A stretch of DNA of 5,484 bases from an uncultured Planctomycetaceae bacterium. Lineage in GTDB: Bacteria > Planctomycetota > Planctomycetia > Pirellulales > Lacipirellulaceae. The position numbers and the translations under genes were made by a program. The DNA lies in contig CALMBE010000474.1 of the NCBI GenBank assembly GCA_937860165.1, positions 1 to 5,484 of the forward strand, given 5' to 3'. The notes beneath the pieces were generated by a model. The model made no database searches and was not told where the DNA came from. It saw only the letters and a program-made list of their open reading frames with translations. Below, piece by piece: positions 1 to 5,484 of the stretch (its first letter is position 1; each line of letters opens with the position of its first letter).

Positions 1-1356
1 CCCGCCGCGAAGCTCGTCGTCCCCTTCCCCGCCATCGAGAAAATCATTTCCCCGCCCGCCGAAGAGTCGATCACTCCCCATCCGTCCAAAGAGCCAATCC
101 CGACCGGCCGCACCGACCAGCAGGTCGTCCCCTTCCCCGCCATCGAGGTGGTCATTTCCCGTGCCCCCATGAAGGCGATCCTCGCCCATGCCGCCGAACA
201 GTCGGTCATGGCCCAACATGCCCAGTAGGGTGTCGTTTCCATAGCCACCGATTAACAAGTCATTCGCCCGCAGGGCAACATCGATTGCCACTAGCCGGGC
301 AGCTTCCTCGGGAGCAACTTGGGCATCGATACCTCGGAATAGGGCATTCGCAGCGGGCAAGTCAGCGCTCACAATTGTCCCTTCGATCGCGGGAGCCCGA
401 TCCGCTTCGTCGGTGGGATCTTCTGTCTCGTCGGTCGGGTCGCCGATCAACAGGTCATCGCCCAATCCACCGTCCATGATGTCGCTGCCACGACCACCCA
501 GGAGAAAATCATTCCCTTCCCCACCGCGCACGGAATCCCGACCCGTTCCACCCAGCACGATATCTGAACCCCTCTCTCCCAGCACCAAGTCATCGCCATT
601 GCCGGAGAGAAGCACATCGTCGTCCAGGCCACCGCTGATGTGGTCGTTGCCCGTATTTTGATTCGCGTGCAACCTGGCATACTGGATCAGTCCTTGATAA
701 TCCTCGGGGACTTCATTGGTGGCATCGCCGAAAATCCAATCTTTCCCCGCACCACCGGCCAGATTGTCGTTGTCGCTACCCCCAGCGATCGCGTCGTCGC
801 CCTGGTCACCACTGATCGAGTCGCGACCGAGTCCGCCCAGCAAGGCGTCGTTGCCCAGTCCACCACCGATCACGTCATTCCCCTCTCCGCCGAGGATCAA
901 GTCATTTCCCGCGCCCCCACGGACACGATCATTGCCCAGTCCGGCGTGGACGAAGTCGTTGCCCGAGCCGGTTTGAATTCGATCATTCCCGGCCCCTCCG
1001 CGGACGTGGGTCCATTGCAGCACACTCGCATCGATCTCCACTACATCGTTACCCCCCAGGGCGTTGACGACGATTCCCTCGACTTGGCTGCTATCGAAGG
1101 TCCGCTCGTCGCCGTTGACGATCAGATGCAGCATGTTCGCATCATCGACAAAAGCGCGAATGCGATCTGCTTCTTCCGTTCCCACAGCCGCCACGATACC
1201 CACCGGGGGATTCATGGGATCGATCTCCATTGGCGGGAGCGGAACGACCGCGAAATCCGCTGCCAGTAAGGCCCGTGCTTCCAAAGACTCGAATCGCAGT
1301 CCGACACGCTGTCCGACTGAGTGATTCCGACGATTCCGATGTGAATAATTCGACAT
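1..1356 (-). CDS. RTX-type (hemolysin-type) calcium-binding repeat protein, N-terminal 452 residues, C-terminus outside window
   Basis: The frame is open from the ATG at 1356-1354 to the left edge, with no stop. Residues 22-32 read FESLEARALLA, a variant of the LEPR-x-LL motif near the N-terminus of many large planctomycete proteins; its exact role is not settled. Residues 60-112 look like a beta-rich cap leading into the roll. From about residue 118 the protein is glycine/aspartate nonapeptides of the GGxGNDxL kind, which in known RTX proteins bind calcium and fold as a parallel beta-roll. They fall in three blocks, about 118-210, 236-306 and 363-452, separated by non-repeat inserts at 211-235 and 307-362. 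No classical signal peptide or catalytic domain is visible, so the activity is unknown; an exported or surface protein is the likely role. An in-frame TAG at 1374-1372 lies just upstream and the next Met is residue 43, after the motif, so this start is well fixed. It is the same strand as topA, but 420 bp away. Confidence 0.9.
   Translation of the reverse strand, partial: MSNYSHRNRRNHSVGQRVGLRFESLEARALLAADFAVVPLPPMEIDPMNPPVGIVAAVGTEEADRIRAFVDDANMLHLIVNGDERTFDSSQVEGIVVNALGGNDVVEIDASVLQWTHVRGGAGNDRIQTGSGNDFVHAGLGNDRVRGGAGNDLILGGEGNDVIGGGLGNDALLGGLGRDSISGDQGDDAIAGGSDNDNLAGGAGKDWIFGDATNEVPEDYQGLIQYARLHANQNTGNDHISGGLDDDVLLSGNGDDLVLGERGSDIVLGGTGRDSVRGGEGNDFLLGGRGSDIMDGGLGDDLLIGDPTDETEDPTDEADRAPAIEGTIVSADLPAANALFRGIDAQVAPEEAARLVAIDVALRANDLLIGGYGNDTLLGMLGHDRLFGGMGEDRLHGGTGNDHLDGGEGDDLLVGAAGRDWLFGRMGSDRLFGGRGNDFLDGGEGDDELRGG
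16..201 (-). repeat. 108-bp internal duplication within the RTX array (four nonapeptides)
   Basis: Residues 386-411 and 422-447 of the RTX protein match at 21 of 26 positions, with a period of 36 residues, which is four nonapeptides. In DNA the copies are 124-201 and 16-93. Within them a 24-nt segment is identical at 124-147 and 16-39, coding for LDGGEGDD. Most other nonapeptides in the array share the protein pattern but not the codons, so this looks like a fairly recent duplication of a four-repeat unit. It may continue past the left edge. Confidence 0.7.
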
Positions 1357-1363
1357 GGTATTA

Positions 1364-1370
1364 CCTCTCC
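1364..1370 (-). promoter_or_regulatory. Ribosome binding site of the RTX gene
   Basis: On the minus strand GGAGAGG lies seven bases before the ATG at 1356 (GGAGAGGTAATACC-ATG). It is a good Shine-Dalgarno match at normal spacing and supports this start. It also sits inside what looks like a third, diverged copy of the 14-bp repeat just upstream. Confidence 0.7.
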
Positions 1371-1375
1371 ACTAA

Positions 1376-1403
1376 GTTATTGCCCCTCAGTTATTGCCCC
1401 TCA
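1376..1403 (-). repeat. Perfect 14-bp tandem repeat in the RTX leader
   Basis: GTTATTGCCCCTCA occurs twice with no gap, at 1376-1389 and 1390-1403 on the plus strand. In the sense of the RTX gene it reads TGAGGGGCAATAAC twice. A diverged third copy, GAGAGGTAATACC at 1369-1357, matches GAGGGGCAATAAC at 10 of 13 positions and runs straight into the ATG. The repeat could be slippage-prone, a tandem regulator site, or an RNA-level site overlapping the ribosome binding region; the sequence alone does not decide. Confidence 0.75.
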
Positions 1404-1426
1404 CGAAAATCCCTCAAATCACGAAA
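1401..1426 (-). repeat. 8-bp direct repeat TCACGAAA, period 18
   Basis: TCACGAAA occurs at 1401-1408 and 1419-1426 (TTTCGTGA in the RTX sense), two near turns of the helix apart. The first copy overlaps the end of the 14-bp tandem repeat. Paired sites at this spacing suit a dimeric regulator, but an 8-bp match can also arise by chance. Confidence 0.35.
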
Positions 1427-1566
1427 CAACCTCCAACGGTGGTACGCAACCCGAGCGCAAACTGCGTCCTGGAACTTATGTTGGATGCGCAGTCTTGGTT
1501 AACCCCAGCAGCGAAGCTAGAAGATTCTCAGTTCCCTAGCCGAACGGCACTGTCATGCTCAGCTTG

Positions 1567-1583
1567 CTAACACCCCTTGTTAG
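1567..1583. other. Small hairpin, 6-bp stem and 5-nt loop
   Basis: CTAACA (1567-1572) and TGTTAG (1578-1583) are perfect inverted arms around CCCCT. Neither side is followed by a T-run in the transcribed sense, so it is not a typical intrinsic terminator. It lies upstream of the RTX gene and could belong to its leader or be chance. Confidence 0.35.
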
Positions 1584-1650
1584 ACACCTGCCCCAGACTG
1601 GCCCCTCGAAGGGCTAAGAAAAAAACCTTCGCGCTGGCCCGAGCATATAA

Positions 1651-1669
1651 ACCCCGCACTTGTCGGGGT
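1651..1669 (-). terminator. Possible intrinsic terminator of topA
   Basis: On the minus strand, about 110 bases past the topA stop, ACCCCG-ACAAGTG-CGGGGT forms a GC-rich 6-bp stem with a 7-nt loop, followed by TTATATG. The stem is good, but the T-tract is short and broken. It is the best terminator-like site in the gap and would separate topA from the RTX gene. Confidence 0.4.
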
Positions 1670-1705
1670 GTTCCGATTCGCAACCAATTATTTCAGGAAA
1701 AGTTC

Positions 1706-1749
1706 GCGGAGCAAATCGAACAAGAAGTTCCACCGAGCAGATGCTCCGC
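1706..1749 (-). repeat. 8-bp inverted repeat just past topA, with a competing inner hairpin
   Basis: GCGGAGCA (1706-1713) and TGCTCCGC (1742-1749) are perfect inverted arms 28 bp apart. The arm at 1742-1749 can also pair locally, because GAGCA at 1735-1739 faces TGCTC at 1742-1746. The two foldings exclude each other. On the minus strand the distal arm is followed by GAACTTTTCC, a weak T-run. It may contribute to the 3' end of the topA transcript. Confidence 0.35.
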
Positions 1750-1776
1750 TTGCGGTTTAGCGAATTCCGCTCCCCG

Positions 1777-4491
1777 CTACCCCTTTTTTACAGCCGCTTT
1801 TTTGGGAGGTGCCTTCTTAGCCACGGCCTTTTTAGGTGTCGCTTTCTTAGGGGCAGCCTTCTTCGGGCTGGCCTTTTTAGTGGTTGCCTTTTTAGTGGCG
1901 GCTTTCTTCGGAGCGGGACCCTGGGCTGCTTTGTCGGCTAGCATTGCCAAGGCTTCGTCAAACGTGATTTCCTCGGGCGTCATCCCCTTGCGAAGTGAGA
2001 CATTCGTCGTGCCATCGGTGACATAAGGCCCAAAGCGACCATCCAGGATCTGTACCGGTTTGGTAGTTACTGGCGAAGCATCGAATGTCCGGAGCGGCTC
2101 CTTTTTCGAGGCACCTCGACCAAGGGTCTTCGGCTTAGAAAGCAGTTCTACCGCCTGCTCTAGGGTAACATCCAAGGGAGAAAGGTCCGCAGGTAACGAA
2201 CGCGTGTCGGTGCCAGACTTGATGTAGGGTCCAAAGCGACCATTCTGGGCCACGATGGGTTCGCCCGATGTGGGGTTAGGACCCAAATCTCGCGGGAGCG
2301 AAAGCAATCTCAGAGCCAGTGCCAGGTCCACTTGCTCGGGTTCCATCCCCTTCAGCAAACCGGCATTCTGGGGTTTTTCCTCGTCGTCGGTACTTCCTCG
2401 TTGGACATAGGGTCCAAATCGACCGACTTTGAGATACACGAGCTTATTAGTCTCGGGACAAGTCCCCAGGGGTTCTTCACCTTTTTCGGCTTGGGCCAGC
2501 AATTGCAAAGCCACTTCGAGGGTCACCTCATCGGGGGCCATGTCTTCCTTGAGCGATGCCGTCCGATCCCCTTGCTCAACAAACGGAGAATAGCGCCCCA
2601 CGCGCACGAACACATCGGGGCCCTCCGCAGGTTTGCCAATGAAAATCCGCCCAATCTTCGCAGGATCGATTTCGTCGATCTTGTGTTCGAGCAACTTCTT
2701 GAGCCCGGGTCGTCCGTTGCCAAAATAAAAGTTGTCTAGATACTCGACATGTCCCCGTTCGCCCCGGCTGATGGCATCTAAATCGTCTTCCATCTGGGCA
2801 GTGAATTGATAATCCACCAGGGCGCCCAAATTTTCTTCCATCAGAGTGATGACCGAGAAGGCCACCCAAGTCGGCACGAGGGCGTTGGCCTTTTTGAACA
2901 CATAGTTTCTGGCTAGAATCGTATCGATAATCGAGGCGTAGGTACTCGGTCGGCCAATACCCCGCTCTTCGAGGGCCTTTGTCAGGGCTGCCTCACTGAA
3001 GCGCCCGGGAGATTGTGTGCTGTGCTCCTTGGTCTCGAGCGAAGTACAGCGGAGAATTTCCCCGACCTCGACGCTGGGAAGGATTCGCTCCTGGTCGGCC
3101 AGTTCGGCCCCCGGATCATCGGAGCCTTCGACATACGCTCGCAGATAGCCCGGGAAATCGATGGTCTTCCCGCTGATCTGAAAAACGCAGCCCTCCCCTT
3201 CAATCGTCACGATGATCCGCCGACCCCGAGCATCGGTCATCTGGCTGGCAATTGTCCGTTTCCAAATCAAGTCGAATAGTCGAAATTCGTCGGCATTGAG
3301 CTCCGACTTCATCGCATCGGGTAGTTCAAAAGGATGGCCTGCCGGACGAATCGCTTCGTGGGCTTCTTGGGCGTTTTTTACCTTCGACTTATAGGTCCGA
3401 GGCTCAGCAGGCAAGTACTCTTTCCCATAACTCCGCTCCACCAACCCACGGGCGTCTTCGATCGCTACATTCGCCAGATTCGTCGAATCGGTACGCATGT
3501 AGGTAATGTGTCCATTTTCGTACAAACTCTGCGCCACTTGCATCGCCCGACGGGCCGTGAAGCCCAATTTCCGATTGGCTTCTTGCTGCAATGTGCTGGT
3601 CGTGAAGGGGGGATACGGTTTATTGGTGTAGGGCTTGTCCTCAACCGAGGCGATTCGAAATTCACCCTGCTTGATGCGTTCCACTAATTGCCGGGCAGCC
3701 TCGCCATCGAGCAATAAAAGGTCTTCGTTCTTCAATTTGCCTGTGGCGGAATCGAAGTCTTTGCCCGAGGGAATTTTCAGGCCTCCCGAGGAGACCAGTT
3801 GGGCTTCGAGACTTTGCCCGTTTTGCTTGGCAAAGACCCCCTGCAAGTCCCACCAAGACCCCGACACAAAGGCCATCCGCTCGCGTTCGCGCTCGACGAT
3901 TAGTCGGACAGCCACGCTCTGCACACGACCAGCCGAGAGCTTGGGGCGCACTTTCCGCCACAAGAGCGGCGACACTTCGTAGCCGTACAAGCGGTCCAAG
4001 ATGCGGCGCGTCTCCTGGGCGCGGACCAGACCCTGGTCGACCTGACGGGGTCCGGCCAAGGCCGCTTGAATGGCTTCCATGGTGATCTCATGGAACACCA
4101 AGCGATGCACGGGTACTTTCGGCTTGAGCGTCTCCAGCAAATGCCAACTGATGGCTTCCCCTTCGCGGTCCTCGTCCGTCGCAAGGTACAGGGCATTCGA
4201 CTTCTTCAGCTCGTCCTTGAGTAATTTGATTTGCTTACTCTTGCCGGGAGGAATTACATAGATTGGGGTGAAATTGTCGTTGACGTTGACCCCCAAGTTC
4301 GACCAGGGCTGACCTTTGAATTCAGCCGGGATCTGTTTGGCACCTTGGGGCAGGTCGCGGATGTGGCCGATGCTGGCTTCCACCCGATAGCCCTTGCCCA
4401 GTAACTTGCCGATCGTCTTGGCTTTGGCTGGCGATTCGACGATCACCAAGGCCTGGCCCTTTTGCTCGTCCGTTGTTTTGTTTTTCGCCAT
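1777..4491 (-). CDS. topA: DNA topoisomerase I (type IA), complete, 904 residues
   Basis: This enzyme relaxes negative supercoils by cutting one strand through a 5'-phosphotyrosine. The Toprim domain opens the protein: VIVESPAKAKTIGKLL with acidic residue E19, then ATDEDREGEAISWH with D106, D108 and E110. Core motifs follow: KLSAGRVQSVAVRLIVE (184-200), the active-site segment HITYMRTDSTN with Y331 as the expected catalytic tyrosine (Tyr319 in E. coli), EAHEAIRP (376-383) and GIGRPSTYASII (511-522). After the core come four GRFGPY-type C-terminal repeats, near 631, 689, 750 and 818, and a tail of nine xxKKA units (860-904). There are only three cysteines (435, 482, 678), so the Cys4 zinc ribbons of the E. 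coli enzyme are absent; repeats of this kind replace them in several phyla. The ATG at 4491 gives a normal N-terminus; its Shine-Dalgarno is weak (GGAAT). The gene is divergent from the chaperone gene. Confidence 0.98.
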   Translation of the reverse strand: MAKNKTTDEQKGQALVIVESPAKAKTIGKLLGKGYRVEASIGHIRDLPQGAKQIPAEFKGQPWSNLGVNVNDNFTPIYVIPPGKSKQIKLLKDELKKSNALYLATDEDREGEAISWHLLETLKPKVPVHRLVFHEITMEAIQAALAGPRQVDQGLVRAQETRRILDRLYGYEVSPLLWRKVRPKLSAGRVQSVAVRLIVERERERMAFVSGSWWDLQGVFAKQNGQSLEAQLVSSGGLKIPSGKDFDSATGKLKNEDLLLLDGEAARQLVERIKQGEFRIASVEDKPYTNKPYPPFTTSTLQQEANRKLGFTARRAMQVAQSLYENGHITYMRTDSTNLANVAIEDARGLVERSYGKEYLPAEPRTYKSKVKNAQEAHEAIRPAGHPFELPDAMKSELNADEFRLFDLIWKRTIASQMTDARGRRIIVTIEGEGCVFQISGKTIDFPGYLRAYVEGSDDPGAELADQERILPSVEVGEILRCTSLETKEHSTQSPGRFSEAALTKALEERGIGRPSTYASIIDTILARNYVFKKANALVPTWVAFSVITLMEENLGALVDYQFTAQMEDDLDAISRGERGHVEYLDNFYFGNGRPGLKKLLEHKIDEIDPAKIGRIFIGKPAEGPDVFVRVGRYSPFVEQGDRTASLKEDMAPDEVTLEVALQLLAQAEKGEEPLGTCPETNKLVYLKVGRFGPYVQRGSTDDEEKPQNAGLLKGMEPEQVDLALALRLLSLPRDLGPNPTSGEPIVAQNGRFGPYIKSGTDTRSLPADLSPLDVTLEQAVELLSKPKTLGRGASKKEPLRTFDASPVTTKPVQILDGRFGPYVTDGTTNVSLRKGMTPEEITFDEALAMLADKAAQGPAPKKAATKKATTKKASPKKAAPKKATPKKAVAKKAPPKKAAVKKG
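1780..1914 (-). repeat. 15-bp repeats coding the lysine-rich (xxKKA)9 tail of topoisomerase I
   Basis: The last 45 codons of topA encode nine pentapeptides: APKKA, ATKKA, TTKKA, SPKKA, APKKA, TPKKA, VAKKA, PPKKA and AVKKG. Each carries a Lys-Lys pair at the same place and most have Ala, Pro or Thr around it. This resembles the basic disordered tails of histone H1-like bacterial proteins and probably binds DNA without sequence preference. In DNA it appears as imperfect 15-bp repeats that could vary in number between strains. Confidence 0.85.
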
Positions 4492-4573
4492 TGAGCTGCT
4501 ATTCCAATTCTGATTGCTGATCCCAAAACCTAAATCCGATTTTCTTGGCCTTGATTGCGGTAACTCTCTTATC

Positions 4574-4594
4574 CGTCGGAATCGAGTACCGACG
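4574..4594 (-). other. Hairpin in the presumed topA leader, 6-bp stem
   Basis: CGTCGG (4574-4579) and CCGACG (4589-4594) are perfect inverted arms around a 9-nt loop, about 83 bases before the topA ATG. If transcription starts further upstream, it would fold in the topA leader. No T-run follows in either direction. Chance occurrence is possible. Confidence 0.35.
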
Positions 4595-4639
4595 TGAGCC
4601 CAGCCAACCTAGACAGTCACTTCCGATCAACTTCAACAA

Positions 4640-4654
4640 TCCCTAAATTAGGGA
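4640..4654. promoter_or_regulatory. 15-bp palindrome TCCCTAAATTAGGGA, operator candidate
   Basis: Two perfect 7-bp arms, TCCCTAA and TTAGGGA, flank a single central A. A near-continuous palindrome of this length suits binding by a dimeric protein better than an RNA hairpin, since there is almost no loop. It lies between the divergent genes, about 150 bp from the topA start and 257 bp from the SurA-like start. I do not recognise it as the box of a known regulator. Confidence 0.4.
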
Positions 4655-4666
4655 CAAGCAGACCGA

Positions 4667-4686
4667 AACCGGCTTCCAAACCGGTT
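4667..4686. repeat. Inverted pair AACCGG / CCGGTT, also direct repeat AAACCGG
   Basis: AACCGG (4667-4672) and CCGGTT (4681-4686) are inverted arms 8 bp apart. AAACCGG also occurs directly at 4666-4672 and 4678-4684, the second overlapping the 8-bp palindrome AACCGGTT (4679-4686). It lies 12 bp from the 15-bp palindrome, so the two may form one compound site, or neither may matter. Confidence 0.3.
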
Positions 4687-4781
4687 GTCCGGGTATCTTC
4701 AGAACCGACTCCAGCGGGACTATCCCCGGCTTCTCAAGCTGCCAAAACACCCTGCCGATTCGCCCACACTACTGATTGGGA

Positions 4782-4809
4782 TTGCATTTACGTCAATCTG
4801 CAATAGAAT
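4782..4809 (+). promoter_or_regulatory. Weak sigma70-like promoter candidate for the SurA-like gene
   Basis: TTGCAT (4782-4787) and TAGAAT (4804-4809) lie 16 bp apart. The -10 matches TATAAT at five of six bases; the -35 matches TTGACA at only three. A start near 4816 would give a leader of about 95 bases. Planctomycete promoter rules are not well known to me, so this is a guess from the general bacterial consensus. Confidence 0.25.
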
Positions 4810-4900
4810 CACGGGCCCCGTTGTCAACACAACATGTCGTAAATCATTACTTCCCTACCCGCTGGGCTGTCAAGTGGCCCGATCCGGGGAACTTCATTTC

Positions 4901-4907
4901 GGTAAGG
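4901..4907 (+). promoter_or_regulatory. Weak ribosome binding site of the SurA-like gene
   Basis: GGTAAGG ends four bases before the ATG at 4912. It is a poor and rather close Shine-Dalgarno match. The TAA inside it, at 4903-4905, is an in-frame stop two codons before the start, so translation cannot begin further upstream in this frame. Confidence 0.4.
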
Positions 4908-4911
4908 TTCG

Positions 4912-5484
4912 ATGGCTAGCCCTTTTCGCTATTTTCGTAAGCATCAGAAGGCATTTTTGGCAGTGGCAGCAGTCATTGCGATTTTCTTATTCGTCATTGG
5001 CGATTCCGTCTTCCGATATATTGGACAGTCCTCCGGAGGTTCTCGTGACCCCAGTTCCCAGGTGACTTCCTGGAAAGGGGGTGCCCTGACCTTCCAAGAA
5101 CTCGAGGTGCTATCGCAACGCCGCTACTTTCTTAGCGAATTCCTCCGCAGATTGCAGATTACCGGGGCCAAGCGGATCATCGCCGAAGGGGGCACCCCCG
5201 TTCCCCCCCAGATTCCCAATTTTGTCATCCAAGAAGGGACTCCTTCTGAAACCGTGCGAAGCAATGTCGTCATGACCCGCGTCCTGGCCGAGCAAGGTCG
5301 AAAGGCGGGGATCGTGGTCAGCGATGAGTTGGTCAACCAATACCTCCGTGAAGCTAGTTTTCGCCGCATCACCGATAACGAAATCTTGGGCTTGATGCAA
5401 AGAATTCGGCAGGGGGACCCCAAGGCGCTCGAAGACCAACTCTTTTCCGGACTCCGCGAGTTACTCGTTGGAAATACCTTCGGC
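4912..5484 (+). CDS. SurA_N/PpiD-like membrane-anchored chaperone, N-terminal 191 residues, C-terminus outside window
   Basis: The frame is open from the ATG at 4912 to the right edge. A short basic N-terminus (MASPFRYFRKHQK) is followed by one hydrophobic segment at about 14-34, ending in GDSVF. This suits an uncleaved anchor with the rest of the protein outside the inner membrane, as in PpiD. Residues about 51-72 (VTSWKGGALTFQELEVLSQRRY) resemble the start of SurA_N-type domains, where a short beta strand leads into a helix. AGIVVSDELVNQYLRE (132-147) resembles the segment in which SurA/PpiD proteins say that a residue is 'not before' a conserved helix. The expected parvulin (peptidyl-prolyl isomerase) domain would lie beyond the edge, so isomerase activity cannot be judged. 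Family members help fold exported proteins. An in-frame TAA at 4903-4905 fixes the start. The gene diverges from topA. The family call is from pattern resemblance and is moderately sure. Confidence 0.8.
   Translation, partial: MASPFRYFRKHQKAFLAVAAVIAIFLFVIGDSVFRYIGQSSGGSRDPSSQVTSWKGGALTFQELEVLSQRRYFLSEFLRRLQITGAKRIIAEGGTPVPPQIPNFVIQEGTPSETVRSNVVMTRVLAEQGRKAGIVVSDELVNQYLREASFRRITDNEILGLMQRIRQGDPKALEDQLFSGLRELLVGNTFG

Larger units (their letters stand above)
1357..1776. other. Non-coding gap between topA and the RTX gene
   Basis: No open frame here resembles a protein or has a convincing ribosome binding site. The half next to the RTX start (1357-1434) holds short direct repeats and several GAGG-type purine runs on the minus strand. 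The half next to topA (1560-1776) holds several small inverted repeats, one with a short T-rich tail that could end topA transcription. The RTX promoter should lie in this gap, but I could not pick a convincing -35/-10 pair. GGTTAACC at 1497-1504 is a perfect 8-bp palindrome with no evident partner. Confidence 0.6.
4492..4911. other. Non-coding divergent intergenic region, topA / SurA-like gene
   Basis: It must hold the promoters of both flanking genes. No open frame here looks like a protein. It contains a 15-bp palindrome, a 6-bp-stem hairpin on the topA side, a nearby inverted pair AACCGG/CCGGTT, and a weak promoter-like pair facing the chaperone gene. GTTGT-CAAC-ACAAC at 4820-4833 is another small hairpin. 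For topA I found only poor -35/-10 matches and make no call. Confidence 0.6.

Noticed and set aside
1..1020. CRISPR-like regular spacing
   Set aside because: The 27-bp period comes from nonapeptide codons in an open frame; there are no identical repeats with unrelated spacers.
640..1269. Long plus-strand open frame (209 codons), and others at 285-479 and 716-976
   Set aside because: They lie antisense to the RTX gene. The repeated GGxGND codons leave other frames free of stops, and the translations show only regular shadows of the repeats.
1577..2026. Plus-strand frame whose product has a strongly hydrophobic stretch resembling membrane helices (AAFLGGAFLATAFL...)
   Set aside because: It is the antisense reading of the Lys-Lys-Ala tail of topA; AAG/GCC codons read backwards give Phe, Leu, Ala and Gly. 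There is no convincing ribosome binding site.
2332..2739. Plus-strand frames of 60-135 codons across topA (also 3334-3687 and 3635-3982)
   Set aside because: All lie antisense to a complete, well-conserved topA and show no recognisable domain.
1357..4911. Both intergenic gaps, 1357-1776 and 4492-4911, are exactly 420 bp
   Set aside because: Their sequences are unrelated, so the equal length is coincidence.
4685..5065. Plus-strand frame overlapping the start of the SurA-like gene in another frame
   Set aside because: The overlapped frame has a clear membrane anchor and family resemblance; this one has no domain and no ribosome binding site.
5110..5439. Minus-strand frames of about 100 codons opposite the SurA-like gene
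   Set aside because: They are antisense shadows of the coding frame, with no recognisable motif.

Overview
The window looks like chromosome from a planctomycete, probably of the Pirellula/Rhodopirellula type. Three things point there: a calcium-binding repeat protein whose N-terminus carries a variant of the planctomycete LEPR-x-LL motif (here FESLEARALLA), a type IA topoisomerase with several GRFGPY-type C-terminal repeats and a lysine-rich tail, and a membrane-anchored SurA/PpiD-like protein that starts MASPFRYFRKHQK. This is inference from family resemblance, not from a search.

Layout, left to right. (1) Positions 1-1356, minus strand: the first 452 codons of an RTX-type (hemolysin-type calcium-binding repeat) protein whose C-terminus lies beyond the left edge. 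(2) 1357-1776: a 420-bp non-coding gap with a ladder of short direct repeats just upstream of the RTX start, several small hairpins and one plausible terminator for topA. (3) 1777-4491, minus strand: a complete topA, DNA topoisomerase I, 904 residues, with an intact catalytic core, no zinc ribbons, and a (x-x-K-K-A)9 tail. (4) 4492-4911: a second 420-bp non-coding gap, between divergent genes, with a 15-bp palindrome, two other small inverted repeats and a weak promoter candidate. (5) 4912-5484, plus strand: the first 191 codons of a SurA_N/PpiD-like periplasmic chaperone, cut by the right edge.

topA and the RTX gene face the same way but are 420 bp apart, so they are probably separate transcription units. 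topA and the chaperone gene are divergent. Nothing suggests that the three proteins share a pathway: one acts on chromosomal supercoiling, one is probably exported or surface-associated, and one probably folds exported proteins. I see no tRNA, rRNA, CRISPR array, insertion sequence or phage gene. I do not see a convincing new biological system. The points most worth checking are the repeated leader in front of the RTX gene, the histone-like tail of topoisomerase I, and the two non-RTX inserts that divide the RTX array.
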